NCBI GenBank assembly: GCA_041485885.1
Contig: JBGPKL010000001.1
Location: 1-64,000, forward strand
Direction of reading: 5' to 3'
DNA from: JACQFZ01 sp041485885
GTDB lineage: Bacteria; Pseudomonadota; Gammaproteobacteria; Acidiferrobacterales; Sulfurifustaceae
DNA: 64,000 bases
The notes below the pieces were generated by a model. That model searched no databases. It saw nothing but the letters and a program-made list of their open reading frames with translations, and had not been told where the DNA came from. The position numbers and the translations under genes are program-made. Shown piece after piece: positions 35,296 through 44,142 of the stretch; within the stretch, counting starts at the first letter, position 1, and each line of letters opens with the position of its first letter.

Positions 35296-36483
35296 ATGGC
35301 TGATACCTATCTTTTCACCTCGGAATCGGTTTCCGAAGGACATCCGGATAAGGTCTGCGACCAGATTTCGGACACGGTGCTGGACACCATCATCGCCAAG
35401 GAGCCGCATGCGCGCGTCGCGTGCGAGACGCTGGTTAAGAACAACCTCGTGGTGCTCGGCGGCGAGATTACGACGAACGTCGTCGTGGACTTCGACCGCC
35501 TGTCCCGCGACGTCATCAGGCGCATCGGTTACACGAGCGAGATGGGTTTCGACCCGGAAACGGTAACCGTGCTTGCCGTCATCGGGAAGCAGTCGCCCGA
35601 CATTGCGCAGGGAGTAGATGAAGGTAAGGGCCTCGATCTAGAGCAAGGCGCCGGCGACCAAGGTCTTATGTTCGGTTACGCCACGAGCGAAACCGACGTC
35701 TTGATGCCGATGCCCATCACGCTGGCCCACCGGCTCGTCAAACGGCAATCGGAGTTACGTCACACGGGTAAACTCAAGTGGTTGCGCCCCGATGCAAAGT
35801 CCCAAGTCACCGTGCGCTACACGGACGGCAAGCCGGTCGGCATCGACGCGGTGGTGCTGTCCACGCAGCATGCACCCGAAGTCAAGCATGACACCCTCAA
35901 AGAAGCGGTGATTGAGGAGATCGTGAAGGCGGTGCTCCCGAAAGAGTGGCTCGACAAGAACACGAAGTATTTCATCAACCCGACCGGCAGCTTCATCATC
36001 GGCGGGCCCGTCGGCGACGCCGGTGTCACCGGCCGCAAGATTATTGTCGACACCTACGGCGGCATGGCGCGGCATGGCGGGGGGGCGTTCTCGGGCAAGG
36101 ATCCCTCGAAAGTAGACCGCTCCGCGGCATACGCCGGCCGGTACGTGGCGAAGAATATCGTCGCGGCTGGACTTGCCGAGCGTTGCGAAATACAGATCGC
36201 GTACGCCATCGGCATCGCCAAGCCGGTATCGATACACGTCGAGACCTTCGGCACCGGACGTATTGCGGACAGTCGCATCGTCGAATTGGTGCGCCAGCAT
36301 TTCGATCTGCGCCCGAAGGCGATCATCCAAGCGCTCGATTTATTGCGGCCGATTTACGTGGCGACCGCGGCATACGGACATTTTGGTCGGACCGAACCCA
36401 GCTTCACCTGGGAGCGAACCGACAAGGCGGCGGCGCTGCGCGACGCAGCGGGCCTCAAGGCGCGCGCGGCGGCCACCGCCTAA
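35296..36483 (+). CDS. metK: S-adenosylmethionine synthase
   Basis: A 395-residue methionine adenosyltransferase (E. coli 384 aa), forming SAM from methionine and ATP. Signatures: FTSESVSEGHPDKVCDQISD at the N-terminus, GAGDQGLMFGYA (the loop motif), GGGAFSGKDPSKVDRSAAY (phosphate-binding) and a C-terminal FGRTEPSFTWE. GGGAG lies 11 bases upstream of the ATG. Begins metK-ahcY-metF, which together make, recycle and replenish the methyl-donor pool. Confidence 0.97.
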   Translation: MADTYLFTSESVSEGHPDKVCDQISDTVLDTIIAKEPHARVACETLVKNNLVVLGGEITTNVVVDFDRLSRDVIRRIGYTSEMGFDPETVTVLAVIGKQSPDIAQGVDEGKGLDLEQGAGDQGLMFGYATSETDVLMPMPITLAHRLVKRQSELRHTGKLKWLRPDAKSQVTVRYTDGKPVGIDAVVLSTQHAPEVKHDTLKEAVIEEIVKAVLPKEWLDKNTKYFINPTGSFIIGGPVGDAGVTGRKIIVDTYGGMARHGGGAFSGKDPSKVDRSAAYAGRYVAKNIVAAGLAERCEIQIAYAIGIAKPVSIHVETFGTGRIADSRIVELVRQHFDLRPKAIIQALDLLRPIYVATAAYGHFGRTEPSFTWERTDKAAALRDAAGLKARAAATA

Positions 36484-36521
36484 AGTTCGGAGAGACATCG
36501 CCGCATCGTGCGGCGACCGCG

Positions 36522-36592
36522 TTCGTCGAGGAGCGTTGCAGCAGGTTACTGTCAGGCTCGGCGGACGTGCAGACCCTGCAACGGCGCTCGCT
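36522..36592 (+). promoter_or_regulatory. S-adenosylhomocysteine (SAH) riboswitch upstream of ahcY
   Basis: The 130-base metK-ahcY gap contains the SAH-riboswitch core: cgaggagcgttgca, caggctcggc and tgcaacggcgctcgc in order. GAGCG/CGCTC (36531-36535 with 36585-36589) and TTGCA/TGCAA (36536-36540 with 36577-36581) form the outer stem; CGAG near 36526 can pair with CTCG (36557-36560) as the pseudoknot. Sensing SAH, this element turns on ahcY, which removes it. The ahcY ribosome site (AGGAG) lies just after. Confidence 0.85.
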
Positions 36593-36610
36593 TACTCTAG
36601 GAGCACGTAC

Positions 36611-38026
36611 ATGAATGCCGTCGTCAGTCCCGACTTCAAAGATTATCGCATCGCCGATCTCACGCTCGCCGACTGGGGGCGTAAAGAGATGGCCATCGCC
36701 GAAAGCGAAATGCCTGCGCTCATGGCGATCCGCGAGGAATACGCCGCTAAGCAACCCCTGAAGGGCGCACGCATCGCCGGTTCCCTCCACATGACGATCC
36801 AAACCGCCGTACTCATCGAGACGCTGCAAGCGCTCGGCGCGCGGGTGCGCTGGGCATCGTGCAACATTTTCTCGACACAGGATCATGCGGCGGCCGCGAT
36901 CGCCGCCAGCGGCACGCCGGTGTTCGCCTACAAGGGCGAGACGCTTGACGAATATTGGGAATTCACCCATCGCATTTTCGAGTTTGGCGACGGGCTGGGT
37001 CCGAACATGATTCTCGATGACGGCGGCGATGCCACGCTGCTCGTGCACCTCGGCATAAAGGCTGAAAAGAGCTCCTCTGCTATCGCCAAACCGACGAGCG
37101 AAGAAGAAAAAGCGCTCTACGCCTCGATCAAGAGGCGCTTGACGAGCAAGCCGGGCTGGTATTCCCAAAGCGCGAGGAACATTCAGGGCGTGACCGAAGA
37201 GACCACGACCGGAGTGCACCGCCTTTACCAAATGCACAAAGAAGGGCGCCTGTTGTTTCCGGCGATCAACGTCAACGACTCCGTCACCAAATCGAAGTTC
37301 GACAATATTTACGGGTGCCGCGAATCGCTGGTGGATGGCATCAAGCGCGCGACGGATGTGATGGTCGCGGGCAAGATCGCCGTCGTCGCCGGCTTCGGCG
37401 AAGTCGGTAAGGGCAGCACGCAGGCATTGCGCGGGTTACAGGCGCAAGTGTGGGTGACCGAGATCGACCCGATCTGCGCCCTACAAGCGGCCATGGAAGG
37501 TTACCGCGTGGTGACCATGGATTACGCAGCGGACCAGGCCGACATTTTCGTCACCGCGACCGGCAACTACAAAGTCATCACCCACGAACACATGAAGCGG
37601 ATGAAACACAACGCGATCGTGTGCAACATCGGCCACTTCGATAATGAAATCGACATTGCGTCGTTGAAACAGTACCAGTGGGAAAACATCAAGCCGCAAG
37701 TCGATCACATTATTTTTCCGGACGGTAAGCGACTTATACTGCTGGCCGAGGGGCGCCTGGTAAATCTCGGTTGTGGTACCGGCCATCCGAGTTACGTCAT
37801 GTCATCCTCCTTTGCGAACCAAGTGCTAGCGCAAATCGAGTTGTACGCCAATGCGCCGCGATACCCCATCGGCGTTTATATCCTGCCTAAGGCTCTCGAT
37901 GAAAAGGTGGCGCGCTTGCAGCTAAAGAAACTGAGCGCAATGTTGACGGAGCTGACCGATGAACAGGCCCGCTACATCGGCGTCCCGAAGGATGGTCCCT
38001 ACAAAGCCGAGCACTACCGTTATTGA
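36611..38026 (+). CDS. ahcY: Adenosylhomocysteinase
   Basis: A 471-residue NAD+-dependent SAH hydrolase, cleaving S-adenosylhomocysteine to adenosine and homocysteine. Motifs: SLHMTIQTAVLIETL, ASCNIFSTQDHAAAA, the NAD-binding VVAGFGEVGKGSTQALRG, and C-terminal DGPYKAEHYRY. It carries the approximately 40-residue insertion (KAEKSSSAIAKPTSEEEKALYASI in part) typical of the bacterial long form. The start at ATG 36611 follows AGGAG; the frame upstream runs into metK but is not coding. Controlled by the SAH riboswitch in front. Confidence 0.97.
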   Translation: MNAVVSPDFKDYRIADLTLADWGRKEMAIAESEMPALMAIREEYAAKQPLKGARIAGSLHMTIQTAVLIETLQALGARVRWASCNIFSTQDHAAAAIAASGTPVFAYKGETLDEYWEFTHRIFEFGDGLGPNMILDDGGDATLLVHLGIKAEKSSSAIAKPTSEEEKALYASIKRRLTSKPGWYSQSARNIQGVTEETTTGVHRLYQMHKEGRLLFPAINVNDSVTKSKFDNIYGCRESLVDGIKRATDVMVAGKIAVVAGFGEVGKGSTQALRGLQAQVWVTEIDPICALQAAMEGYRVVTMDYAADQADIFVTATGNYKVITHEHMKRMKHNAIVCNIGHFDNEIDIASLKQYQWENIKPQVDHIIFPDGKRLILLAEGRLVNLGCGTGHPSYVMSSSFANQVLAQIELYANAPRYPIGVYILPKALDEKVARLQLKKLSAMLTELTDEQARYIGVPKDGPYKAEHYRY

Positions 38027-38089
38027 TGGGGGCTCGATCTGACTAGGGGGCGGTTAAGCGAGCCGCCTCCGCGCGCCCGATTTACCGAT

Positions 38090-38944
38090 ATGCACTCACA
38101 AAAGGATCGTTCCAATACGTTCAGTTTCGAGTTTTTTCCGCCGAAAGAACCGCAAGCGAGCGCTAACTTGCGTGAAGCGGCGACGGCGCTATTGCGACTC
38201 AAACCTCACTACGTCTCGGTCACGTATGGGGCCGGCGGCTCTACGCGGCAGGGGACGTACGAAACGATCAGGAGTTTGCGCGAACAAGGATTCCAGACGG
38301 CGCCGCACCTCTCCTGTATCGGAGCGACGCGGACAAGTTTGCTCGAACAGCTACGCACCTATCAAGCGCTCGGCATAAATCATATCGTCGCGTTGGGGGG
38401 TGATCTTCCTTCCGGGATGGCGTCGCCAGGCGAGTTCCGTTACGCGTATCAACTCGTGGAGTTAATCCGTGCGGAGACCGCCGGCGCTTTTCACATCGAA
38501 GTCGCTTGCTATCCCGAGGTGCATCCTCGCGCTGCGAGCGCCGATGAGGACTTGCGCAACTTTCAGCGAAAGGTCGGGCGCGGGGCAGATTCTGCGCTTA
38601 CACAGTACTTTTATAATCCAGAAGCCTACTTTCGCTTTGTCGACGAGTGCGACGCGCTGGGCCTGAAGATACCGATCGTGCCGGGCATCATGCCGATTAC
38701 CAATTACAAGCAGCTCGCGCGCTTTTCGGATAACTGCGGCGCGGAGATCCCGAGGTGGATACGCAAGCGCTTGGAGAGCTATGCGGATGATCTGGATGCG
38801 ATTCGTGCCTTTGGGCTCGACGTTACTACCGAGCTCTGCGACCGATTGCTTTCAAACGGAGCTCCGGGTTTGCATTTTTATACGCTAAACCGCGCGGGCC
38901 CTACTGTCGCGATCTGGGATCGTCTCGGTTTGTCGCGCAAATGA
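38090..38944 (+). CDS. metF: Methylenetetrahydrofolate reductase
   Basis: A 284-residue FAD enzyme (TIM barrel) that reduces 5,10-methylene-THF to 5-methyl-THF for methionine synthesis. Motifs: SFEFFPPKEPQA near the N-terminus (conserved Glu), VSVTYGAGGSTRQGT, HIVALGGDLPSG, FHIEVACYPEVHP, and ITQYFYNPEAYFRFVDEC-like ALTQYFYNPEAYF, then PGIMPITNYKQLARF. Usual length for bacterial MetF. Follows ahcY after 63 bases with no terminator, so co-transcription is likely. Confidence 0.96.
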   Translation: MHSQKDRSNTFSFEFFPPKEPQASANLREAATALLRLKPHYVSVTYGAGGSTRQGTYETIRSLREQGFQTAPHLSCIGATRTSLLEQLRTYQALGINHIVALGGDLPSGMASPGEFRYAYQLVELIRAETAGAFHIEVACYPEVHPRAASADEDLRNFQRKVGRGADSALTQYFYNPEAYFRFVDECDALGLKIPIVPGIMPITNYKQLARFSDNCGAEIPRWIRKRLESYADDLDAIRAFGLDVTTELCDRLLSNGAPGLHFYTLNRAGPTVAIWDRLGLSRK

Positions 38945-38983
38945 TCGAGCGGTTACGACGACTCAGGCTCCGTTTACTGCTAA

Positions 38984-39805
38984 ATGTCGCTTTACGCTAT
39001 TGGTGACGTTCAGGGCTGCTACGAGGAACTGCGGCGACTGCTCGACGAGATCCGCTTTGACCCGGCCAGCGATAGGCTTTGGTTTACCGGCGATCTCGTG
39101 AATCGCGGACCGCGCTCTCTCGACGTGCTTCGCTTGGTGGTAAGTCTCGGCGATCGCGCAGTCTCGGTGTTGGGAAATCACGATCTGCATTTGCTCGCCG
39201 TGGCCGCGGGCGCGCGACCGCTTTCCTCCCGCGACACCTTCCAAGATGTACTGGGGGCTTCCGACAGGGACGAGTTGATTGAGTGGTTGCGTGCCCGCCC
39301 ATTGTTGCATAGAGACACCGAGGTTGGATGTTTCCTCGTTCATGCGGGTCTGCTGCCGCAATGGGACGTGGCCTTGGCCGAGACCTGTGCGCGCGAAGCA
39401 GAAGCGACAATCGCGGGACCCCGCTCTGCTGAATTACTTCGTCATATGTACGGCGACAAACCGGATTTTTGGAGCGACGCGTTGACTGGCTGGGAGAGAC
39501 TGCGGCTGATAGTAAATGTGTTCACACGCCTTCGATTTTGCGATCTAAGCGGTCGCGCGGACTATAAACATAAGGGTGCTCCCGGCTCACAGGCGCCTCA
39601 CCTTGTTCCGTGGTTCGCCGTGCCCGATCGGCTAACTCGAGGTGAACGCATTGTTTTCGGCCATTGGTCGCTGCTTGGTTTGTGGGATAAAGATGGTGTT
39701 CTCGGTCTGGATACGGGCTGCGTATGGGGTCGGAGATTGACCGCCGTGCGGCTAGGGCGCGACAAACATGAAGTCGTGAGCGTTCGTTGTCACGGGTCTT
39801 GCTAA
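38984..39805 (+). CDS. apaH: Bis(5'-nucleosyl)-tetraphosphatase, symmetrical
   Basis: A 273-residue metallophosphatase hydrolysing Ap4A (and removing Np4 RNA caps) to ADP-ended products. Motifs of the calcineurin-like fold: YAIGDVQGCYEELRRLL, FTGDLVNRGPRSLDVLR, VLGNHDLHLLAVAAG and FLVHAGLLPQWD, then IVFGHWSLLG. No ribosome site of note. In apaH-apaG order like E. coli, though ksgA/pdxA are not adjacent. Confidence 0.95.
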   Translation: MSLYAIGDVQGCYEELRRLLDEIRFDPASDRLWFTGDLVNRGPRSLDVLRLVVSLGDRAVSVLGNHDLHLLAVAAGARPLSSRDTFQDVLGASDRDELIEWLRARPLLHRDTEVGCFLVHAGLLPQWDVALAETCAREAEATIAGPRSAELLRHMYGDKPDFWSDALTGWERLRLIVNVFTRLRFCDLSGRADYKHKGAPGSQAPHLVPWFAVPDRLTRGERIVFGHWSLLGLWDKDGVLGLDTGCVWGRRLTAVRLGRDKHEVVSVRCHGSC

Positions 39806-39866
39806 TGGTGCAAAAGCAAAGCCCGCGCGGCACAATTGAAACGCCAATCAGGATGCCCTTCGAAAC

Positions 39867-40247
39867 ATGAAGGATGATAAGCACAGCATAGAAGTTACGG
39901 TGAAGACTACATACGTACCCGCTCAATCGGCACCGGAAAGCAACCGGTACGTGTTCGCCTACACCGTAACCATTACGAACTCCGGCGATGCCCCGGCGCG
40001 CTTACTCACGCGGCACTGGATAATCACCGACGCCAACCAAAAAACCCAGGAAGTGAGGGGCGAGGGCGTCGTCGGTGAACAACCTTACTTAGTCCCCGGC
40101 ATGACGTTCGAATATACGAGCGGGACGATATTAGAGACGCCGGTGGGCGTTATGCGGGGGAGTTACCAGATGGAGGCCGACGACGGCACGCGTTTCGACG
40201 CGGAGATTCCCGCTTTCACGCTGAGCGTCCCCCGCACCCTGCACTGA
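39867..40247 (+). CDS. apaG: ApaG protein
   Basis: A 126-residue ApaG (fibronectin-III-like fold, DUF525). Conserved VFAYTVTITNSGDAPARLLTRHWIITD, the glycine-rich GEGVVGEQPYLVPGMTFEYTSG (shown here in two motifs of one block) and GSYQMEADDG. In bacteria it is linked genetically to cobalt/magnesium resistance but its biochemical role is unsettled. Lies 61 bases after apaH. It converges on gyrB with 7 bases between stops and no visible terminator. Confidence 0.93.
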   Translation: MKDDKHSIEVTVKTTYVPAQSAPESNRYVFAYTVTITNSGDAPARLLTRHWIITDANQKTQEVRGEGVVGEQPYLVPGMTFEYTSGTILETPVGVMRGSYQMEADDGTRFDAEIPAFTLSVPRTLH

Positions 40248-40254
40248 CGATCGA

Positions 40255-42687
40255 TCAAATATCTAGGTTGGAAACGAGCAACGCGTTCTTTTCGATGAAC
40301 TCGCGCCGCGGTTCGACCTGGTCTCCCATCAACATGCTGAATACTTCTCCGGCGGCGACATCGTCATCCGCGTTTACTTTGAGCAATCGGCGGGCGGTCG
40401 GATCCATCGTCGTCTCCCAGAGCTGATCGGGATTCATCTCGCCGAGACCCTTATAGCGTTGAATCGTCTGGCCGCGCCGTGCTTCACCGAGTAACCAATC
40501 AAGAGCACCATCGAAGCTCGCAACGGTTTGATTGTGCTCGCCTCGGCGCACGGTGACTGGCACACTGAAGAGCGCAGCCAATTGCCCACCGAGCGAATGC
40601 ATGGCCGTATAGTCCTGAGTTCCAAAAAAATCGCTATCAACGCGCGACGTGACGCTGCTTCCATGTTCATGACGAATCACGTTGATATCGTACAACGACG
40701 TTCGACTATTCGCGCTTACATCGAGCTCAAAACGGATCGCGCCACTTGGATCGTCATTCAATCTAGTTTGCAGCTCATTTGCTAAGCGGTGCGTTCGCGC
40801 GACATCCCTCAGAACGTCGTCATTCACAGAAGAGAGGTACGCTAACTTTTGCAAAACTTTCGCGTCGTATCGTCGAGAAAGGCGCCGTACACTTTCCTGG
40901 ACCGCGAGATATCGGCGGCTTAGGTCGGCGAGTTCGGTTCCGGTCACGTTCTTACCACTTGGCAGCGTCAATGCGGCGTCCTCTAGAGCCACCGAAAGCA
41001 GATATTCCTGAAACTCGCTATCGTCCTTCAGATATCGCTCTTGCTTGCCGTGTTTCACCTTGTAAAGCGGCGGTTGAGCGATATAGATGTGTCCACGCGT
41101 GATGAGATCGCTCATCTGCCGGAAGAAGAAGGTCAACAGAAGCGTTCTGATGTGGGAGCCGTCGACGTCCGCATCGGTCATGATAATGATGCGGTGATAC
41201 CGCAATTTGTTGATGTCGAACTCGTTCTCGCCTATTCCAGTCCCCAAGGCAGCGATAAGAGTAACGACCTCCACAGAAGACAACATGCGATCGAAGCGGG
41301 CTCGCTCGACGTTCAGTATCTTCCCCTTCAGCGGTAGCACCGCCTGGTTTCGCCGGTCCCGCGCCTGCTTTGCGGAACCCCCGGCAGAGTCGCCTTCTAC
41401 AATGTAGAGCTCACAAAGAGCGGGGTCGCGCTCTTGGCAATCTGCCAGTTTTCCCGGCAATCCTGCGAAATCCAGCGCGCCCTTACGCCGGGTCATCTCC
41501 CGGGCCTTGCGGGCAGCCTCTCGTGCCCGCGCTGCTTCGACGATTTTCAGAGCGATCACGCGCGCGTCGGTTGGGTTCTCGAGCAAGAACTCTTCAAGCT
41601 TCTCGTTTACTACTGATTCGACAACCCCCTTCACTTCCGAGGAGACGAGCTTCTCCTTGGTTTGAGAAGAAAACTTAGGATCGGACATCTTAACCGACAG
41701 AACCGCCGTTAGCCCTTCCCTTGCGTCATCACCGGTAGTGGCGACTTTTTCCTTCTTTGCCAGGTCGGATGTTTCTATATAGTGATTCAGCGTTCGCGTC
41801 ATCGCAGCTCGCAAGCCCGCCAAGTGCGTACCACCGTCTTTTTGAGGAATGTTATTGGTATAGCAATAAATATTCTCTTGATAAGAATCGTTCCATTGCA
41901 AACATAGCTCGACGGTTGTACCGCCAGCTCGCTCTGCATGGATGTAAATGGGCTTAGGATGAAGAGCGTTCTTGCTCCGGTTCAAGTGCTCAACAAATGC
42001 AGCGATTCCTCCTTTGTATTCGAAGACATCCTCTTTTGCTGAGCGCTCATCTCGTAAAGTGATGCGAACACCGCAATTGAGGAAAGATAGCTCTCGGAGC
42101 CGTTTAGCCAGAATGTCGTACTGGAAGACCGTATTGCTAAAAATTTTCGGGCTAGGTCGAAACTTAACGTCGGTTCCGGTCTTGTCACTCTTGCCAACAG
42201 CGGCCAGCGGCGCTTGCGGTTCGCCTAGCGCATATTGTTGGCAGTGCACGGCGCCATCCCGCCGTATCGTAAGCTCTAAGGTTTCAGAGAGCGCGTTGAC
42301 AACTGAAATACCTACACCGTGCAGCCCACCAGAGACCTTGTAGGAGTTCTGATCGAACTTTCCGCCTGCATGCAGTACAGTCATGATTACCTCTGCGGCG
42401 GACCTGCCCTCCTCTGCGATAATGCCGGTTGGTATTCCCCGGCCGTTATCGGAAACTGTTACCGCATTGTCGGTATGTACTACGACCTTTATGTCTGTGC
42501 AGAAACCAGCAAGCGCTTCATCGACGGAATTATCGACAGCTTCAAACACCATATGGTGAAGGCCGGTACCATCGTCGGTGTCGCCGATATACATGCCGGG
42601 ACGTTTACGGACAGCATCAAGCCCTTTGAGGACTTGAATGCTATGCGTATCGTATGAGGAAGAACGGGAGGGTATTACGGGATTCAT
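40255..42687 (-). CDS. gyrB: DNA gyrase subunit B
   Basis: An 810-residue ATPase subunit of gyrase. GHKL ATPase domain: VRKRPGMYIGDTDDGTGLHHMVFE (conserved from residue about 28), VDNSVDEALAG, DNGRGIPTG, GGLHGVGISVVNAL; Toprim with EGDSAGGSAKQARDR and DADVDGSHI; C-terminal QRYKGLGEMNPDQLWETTM, which separates GyrB from ParE. Third gene of dnaA-dnaN-gyrB on the minus strand. The 112-base gap to dnaN holds parS and no recF. Confidence 0.97.
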   Translation of the reverse strand: MNPVIPSRSSSYDTHSIQVLKGLDAVRKRPGMYIGDTDDGTGLHHMVFEAVDNSVDEALAGFCTDIKVVVHTDNAVTVSDNGRGIPTGIIAEEGRSAAEVIMTVLHAGGKFDQNSYKVSGGLHGVGISVVNALSETLELTIRRDGAVHCQQYALGEPQAPLAAVGKSDKTGTDVKFRPSPKIFSNTVFQYDILAKRLRELSFLNCGVRITLRDERSAKEDVFEYKGGIAAFVEHLNRSKNALHPKPIYIHAERAGGTTVELCLQWNDSYQENIYCYTNNIPQKDGGTHLAGLRAAMTRTLNHYIETSDLAKKEKVATTGDDAREGLTAVLSVKMSDPKFSSQTKEKLVSSEVKGVVESVVNEKLEEFLLENPTDARVIALKIVEAARAREAARKAREMTRRKGALDFAGLPGKLADCQERDPALCELYIVEGDSAGGSAKQARDRRNQAVLPLKGKILNVERARFDRMLSSVEVVTLIAALGTGIGENEFDINKLRYHRIIIMTDADVDGSHIRTLLLTFFFRQMSDLITRGHIYIAQPPLYKVKHGKQERYLKDDSEFQEYLLSVALEDAALTLPSGKNVTGTELADLSRRYLAVQESVRRLSRRYDAKVLQKLAYLSSVNDDVLRDVARTHRLANELQTRLNDDPSGAIRFELDVSANSRTSLYDINVIRHEHGSSVTSRVDSDFFGTQDYTAMHSLGGQLAALFSVPVTVRRGEHNQTVASFDGALDWLLGEARRGQTIQRYKGLGEMNPDQLWETTMDPTARRLLKVNADDDVAAGEVFSMLMGDQVEPRREFIEKNALLVSNLDI

Positions 42688-42780
42688 GTAACTCTTAGTT
42701 TATCATTCCCCATCCCTTGTGTGGTTCAGTATCCCTAAGGTGGAGGATAAGACGCTGTACCTAGTTAGCTTCCAGACCGT

Positions 42781-42796
42781 TGTTTCACGTGAAACA
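42781..42796. promoter_or_regulatory. parS centromere-like site
   Basis: TGTTTCACGTGAAACA is a perfect 16-bp palindrome identical to the consensus ParB-binding parS site. It lies in the dnaN-gyrB gap. ParA and ParB are encoded 13-15 kb away in this window; ParB loads here to segregate the new origin regions. Confidence 0.95.
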
Positions 42797-42799
42797 GGC

Positions 42800-43897
42800 T
42801 CACAACCTCATGGGCATCACAATATATTGTGTGTGCGGATCATCGGGTGAGCGAAGCGTACAGCTGCTATTAGGGTCATTGAGGCCCAGCATGAGTTCGC
42901 TAGAAGTGATCGCGTTCGTTGCATCTAGCAGATAAGTGACATTGAAGCCGATATCCATTGAATCTCCGTTGTAGTTTATCTCGATTTCCTCTACCGCTTC
43001 CTCCTGCTCGGGGTTATGAGCACTTATTCTTAAGCTTCCCGATTCCAAGCTTAGTCTCACCCCTCGATATTTCTCGTTGGCAAGAATTGCGGCTCGTGTG
43101 AGCGCATCTCTGAAAGATTGCTTATCCAGTTGAATCAGTTTGCTCTGATTATTCGGAACAACCTTTGTGTAGTCTGGAAACTTCCCATCGATTAGTTTAG
43201 ACGTAAGCGTGATGTCATCTGTTTCAATGCGGGTGTGATTTGATCCTATTTGGAGGCGAATTGCGACACTATCGCTTGTAAGAAGACGACCGATCTCCTG
43301 AATACCCTTCCGTGGGATAATAATCTGTAAAGGCTTAGCAGTTGCGCCCGAAGCACACTTAGAGACAGCCATACGATGCCCATCTGTAGCAACTGCGCGT
43401 AGTTCTACACCATCTGCCTCAATATATAATCCATTCAAGTAATACCGCACATCTTGTTGCGCCATACAAAACGCGGTGCGCTCGATTAGGTTTTTGAATA
43501 GCACTTGATCAACGGTCAATGCCTGCTCAAATTGACCCGCCTCAACCGTCGGAAACCCGACTGAAGAGAGTGTCGAGAGGCTAAAGCGACTCTTTCCTGA
43601 TTTAAGTATCACCTTATCGGCCTGCCTCGATAAGGTAACTAAAGCACCCATAGGTAGCGCACGACAAATCTCGAAAAGCTTACGAGCTGGGACTGTAACC
43701 TCACCCGGTTTATCGACTACACCGGCTACAGTTGCTAAGACCTCAACCTCCAGATCGGTTCCAGTAAAAGAGATTTTTCCGTCTAGTGCTTTAATCAGGA
43801 CATAAGCCAATATCGGCAGGGTCTGCCGCCGCTCCACTACGCTTGCAACCACACCAACCGGCTTGAGCAATGCTTCTCTCTCGATTTGTATTTGCAT
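42800..43897 (-). CDS. dnaN: DNA polymerase III beta subunit (sliding clamp)
   Basis: A 365-residue sliding clamp with three related domains: start MQIQIEREALLKPVGVVASVVERRQTLPIL, FTGTDLEVEV, central CMAQQDVRYYLNGLYIEADG, and the C-terminal end QYIVMPMRL, the usual clamp terminus. The gene is visibly richer in A and T than its neighbours, as often near origins. Second gene after dnaA; followed by parS and gyrB. Confidence 0.96.
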   Translation of the reverse strand: MQIQIEREALLKPVGVVASVVERRQTLPILAYVLIKALDGKISFTGTDLEVEVLATVAGVVDKPGEVTVPARKLFEICRALPMGALVTLSRQADKVILKSGKSRFSLSTLSSVGFPTVEAGQFEQALTVDQVLFKNLIERTAFCMAQQDVRYYLNGLYIEADGVELRAVATDGHRMAVSKCASGATAKPLQIIIPRKGIQEIGRLLTSDSVAIRLQIGSNHTRIETDDITLTSKLIDGKFPDYTKVVPNNQSKLIQLDKQSFRDALTRAAILANEKYRGVRLSLESGSLRISAHNPEQEEAVEEIEINYNGDSMDIGFNVTYLLDATNAITSSELMLGLNDPNSSCTLRSPDDPHTQYIVMPMRL

Positions 43898-44142
43898 TCA
43901 GGCTCCCCGTGCTTAGTGCTTGACCAATGCTTCTTCCAACTAAAATAGAATATAAGTTTGTAGTAGTAATTAAGCTGCGCAAAACTGTAGATAAACCTGA
44001 CTATCTCCTTGGAGTCTTTTGACTCTAAGACGAGATCTGTTGTTAGGGGTAGTTGTGTAACGCTGTGGGCAACTATCGAGCAGGTCTGTGGATGTTTATC
44101 TTTGTTTGATATTACCACTAGTCACGCACAGCTAGTTCACAG
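43898..44142. other. Putative replication origin (oriC), dnaA-dnaN gap
   Basis: A 245-base AT-rich gap between dnaA and dnaN. DnaA-box-like nonamers, against TGTGGATAA: TGTAGATAA (43986-43994, one mismatch), TGTGGGCAA (44064-44072) and TGTGGATGT (44087-44095). An A/T-rich run at about 43939-43975 could be the unwinding element. The location beside dnaA and near parS fits oriC; the rpmH-dnaA gap is GC-rich and lacks such boxes. Box matches are imperfect. Confidence 0.5.
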
